Origin: Chromobotia macracanthus
Lineage: Eukaryota; Chordata; Actinopteri; Cypriniformes; Botiidae
DNA length: 64,000 nucleotides
Assembly: GCA_036877525.1 (NCBI GenBank)
Contig: JAZGTH010000032.1
Location: 2,347,501 to 2,411,500, forward strand
Direction: 5' to 3'
Below the pieces are notes generated by a model. That model saw only the letters and a program-made list of their open reading frames with translations, was not told where the DNA came from and searched no databases. Of this stretch, positions 62,007-64,000 are shown one piece after another. Position numbers and translations under genes: made by a program. Positions within the stretch are counted from its first letter, which is position 1. Each line of letters opens with the position of its first letter.

Positions 62007-62639
62007 TATCAGGCACGATGTTGTCGCCCACAATCAGCTCTGTGATAAAAGAAATAGGACTGAATAAATGAAATAGTGAAAGATGAAATACAACTTGTTT
62101 GTTTCCGACTTATTTATTTTTTCACATCAATGGGCACTCTGATCGTGCATTTTGATTGCTTCCATTTTGGTGTTTGTGGGATGATGTTGGAGTATCTCAA
62201 TTCCCCAATTCAGCCAAAACATGAACCTTGGTGACCACTGTCAGTAGACGCTAATGTCCAGTCGGCTTTGGGGCAGGTATTACCCATACTGGACCTTGCT
62301 GTCACTCTTTTATACATAAAATTCTTAATAATAATAAGAAATATTAAACCTTACTTTTAAGATAAAAATCCATTATCAATGAAGGTTTTGTTTTAAAAAC
62401 AGAAACACAAATGCAAAGAAATTCTTGATAGAATTTGACATTAATGAACCAGTTAGGCCGAAGCTAACACAACATGTAGGGATCGCTGCTGAATGTGGTG
62501 ACCAGCTGCAATTTTCCAGCAACATTTCCCCTAAAGCTCATACAAAGCACCTATGTCATAGGCCAAATAACATAGCCACAGCCCATCTGGCAAACCAACC
62601 CCCATTCAAATAACATGCCATTTGTGACACATCCTGTGT

Positions 62640-63000
62640 TCTCTGCAGTAGAATGAACAGAGCATTAGGAATTAGTCAGGTGCCTGTGAAACAGGTGTGT
62701 TTTCAGTTGTGGTGAAGGTTGTGATGGTCTCAGCAGATTGGGTGGAGGCTGGGAGCAACAGAATAGGTGAACATCTTAGAGAGCGTTCTGGTATCTCGTT
62801 GTGGAGGAACCATCAGATGCTGCTCATTTACAGATATATCTGAATGATAGTTGAGGTAGGAGGGAGAGATTGTTGAAAATTGAGTAGTGAATTTCAGTTT
62901 GTCATCAAACACTACGGCAAGGTTCCTTACTGACCAAGTAGGTGTAAGAGTACATGTTACTGTTTGTTTTTGCGGCTTCATCCATCCAGCTCAATCTCTG
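62640..63000 (-). repeat. Dispersed teleost repeat
   Basis: Words GAAGGTTGTGATGGTCTCAG, CAGATTGGGTGGAGGCTGGG and CAGGTGTGTTTTCAG belong to a common teleost interspersed repeat, possibly the same family as 28190-28480. The minus-strand frame (RNLAVVFDDKLKF) may be a retroelement relic. Confidence 0.45.
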
Positions 63001-63244
63001 ATTTTGACACGACCCTCCCATCATTATTAAAATGATTAGATAAATTAAAGTGAAAATAGAAGAGGAAGCACTACTTAACTCAGCTGGCTGGACTGGAGCG
63101 TACAAGCAGCAGTAACCAGCCTATATATATTTAAAGCACACTTTTTAAAATCATTTATAGAAACAGAATTGAGTTTCCTTTGCAAAGCAGATTGCATTTG
63201 TTTGCAAAACGTTTATTTGTTTAGTTTTGGCACAATTTTATTTA

Positions 63245-63345
63245 ACTCAATTCATTTCACATTTATTTGTATAGTGCTTTTCACAATATATATAGTTTCA
63301 AAACTTATTTACAGTAAAAAAAAAACATTGTCAGTAAACTGGAAC
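63245..63345 (-). repeat. L2 LINE 3' tail
   Basis: TCAATTCATTTCACATTTAT, TTGTATAGTGCTTTTCACAA and TTTCAAAACTTATTTACAG are the reverse complement of the L2 tail, as at 455, 17955 and 41541. Confidence 0.65.
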
Positions 63346-63800
63346 AGATTATACAAATTACACATATAATAAAATTTTTGCTCCATATAGGAATAGTGCT
63401 CAAGATCTGAAGCTCCAAAAAGCACTTTCATCCATCATTAGTAATCTATATGACTCCAGTTTGTTAATAAATGTCTTTTCAAGGGAAACAATATATCTGT
63501 GAAAGAAATTGATCCCTTTAAGAATTGATTTGGGGATTTCCCGAATCAATATAATTTTGTTAAAGATCGATTAAATGTTGGAGAATTAATATTTTTTACG
63601 CAGTCCTACTGAATACACTAATATAACACTATAGACAGGGAAGCTCCATCTTCCCATCCACCAAGGAGTCCTTGGTCTGGAAAAGGTTAAAGACCCCTGT
63701 TTTAGGCAAAGGCTGCAAATCCTTGCCAGTCAAATTCTTGTACCAGGCTTGTCCAAATGGTTTCTTTTCAAAGGTCATTCTTGTACTCCTGGGCAAAAAT

Positions 63801-63880
63801 ACTTTGGGTTTTTTTAACCCAAAGGGTTTTTTTTAACCCAAAGGGTTTTTTTTAACCCAAATAAAACTTTGGGTTTTAAA
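63801..63880. repeat. 19-bp tandem palindromic repeat
   Basis: AACCC starts at 63816, 63835 and 63854, each followed by AAAGGGTTTTTTTT; the period is 19. Every unit is self-complementary (TTGGGTT / AACCCAA), so the whole can fold into hairpins. It ends ACTTTGGGTTTTAAA. Confidence 0.9.
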
Positions 63881-64000
63881 TATTAATATTGAGTTATGCT
63901 AGTGGTTTTATAAGCTGCTGGGGCATCTGTAGTACTTCTTTTTTTAAAAAGTGACATTTTAAGCAAAATAGGTAGGGTTCATGGCTACCATCGTGCTGAT

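Noticed and set aside
63801..63880. CRISPR-like regular repeat
   Set aside because: The units are tandem palindromes without unique spacers, and the genome is a vertebrate.

Overview
The window is vertebrate nuclear DNA from a teleost fish, most likely a cyprinid or close relative. Evidence: short exons with GT-AG introns, AT-rich spacers, fish-type repeats (L2 LINE tails, a tRNA-headed SINE with an L2-like tail, a MITE whose ends read GGAATAGTTCACCC), and protein-coding exons that read as recognisable vertebrate genes. No bacterial features are present.

Four host genes lie on the + strand in this order: tmem222 (3' part, 80-10740), a trophoblast-glycoprotein-like LRR membrane protein (tpbg family, 14177-15680), sh3bgrl3 (33584-36317) and stx12 (5' exon ending at 40808, CDS 41984-49668). 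All coding exons were joined by hand; splice phases agree throughout and give complete proteins of 371 (tpbg-like), 92 (sh3bgrl3) and 268 aa (stx12). In human, TMEM222, SH3BGRL3 and STX12 all lie in 1p36.11-p35.3, so this looks like a conserved synteny block with a tpbg paralogue inside it.

The rest is introns, UTRs and transposon debris. 0.4-8.6 kb (tmem222 intron): a BEL/Pao LTR retrotransposon on the minus strand with unequal LTRs, a ~500-bp foldback element, L2 tails. 17.9-30.4 kb: several L2 copies, a decayed Ty3/gypsy element, an L1-type RT fragment and other dispersed repeats. 35.8 kb: a MITE in the last sh3bgrl3 intron. stx12 introns: a DIRS-type tyrosine-recombinase fragment directly after the first coding exon, and a SINE. 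51.6-53.5 kb: a deleted hAT element and an L2. 55.3-57.2 kb: a spliced, cysteine-rich remnant resembling teleost HMGXB3-like/KDZ-associated proteins. 60.6-62.0 kb: a Tc1-like transposon with a frameshifted transposase.

The most unusual item is at about 57.2-60.0 kb: an inactivated relic of a Maverick/Polinton- or adintovirus-type DNA virus. It carries a capsid-like gene on the + strand and, convergent on the - strand, the C-terminal end of a family B DNA polymerase, a packaging-ATPase-like fragment and a small accessory gene. All are broken by stops and frameshifts. Family names were assigned by eye without database searches.
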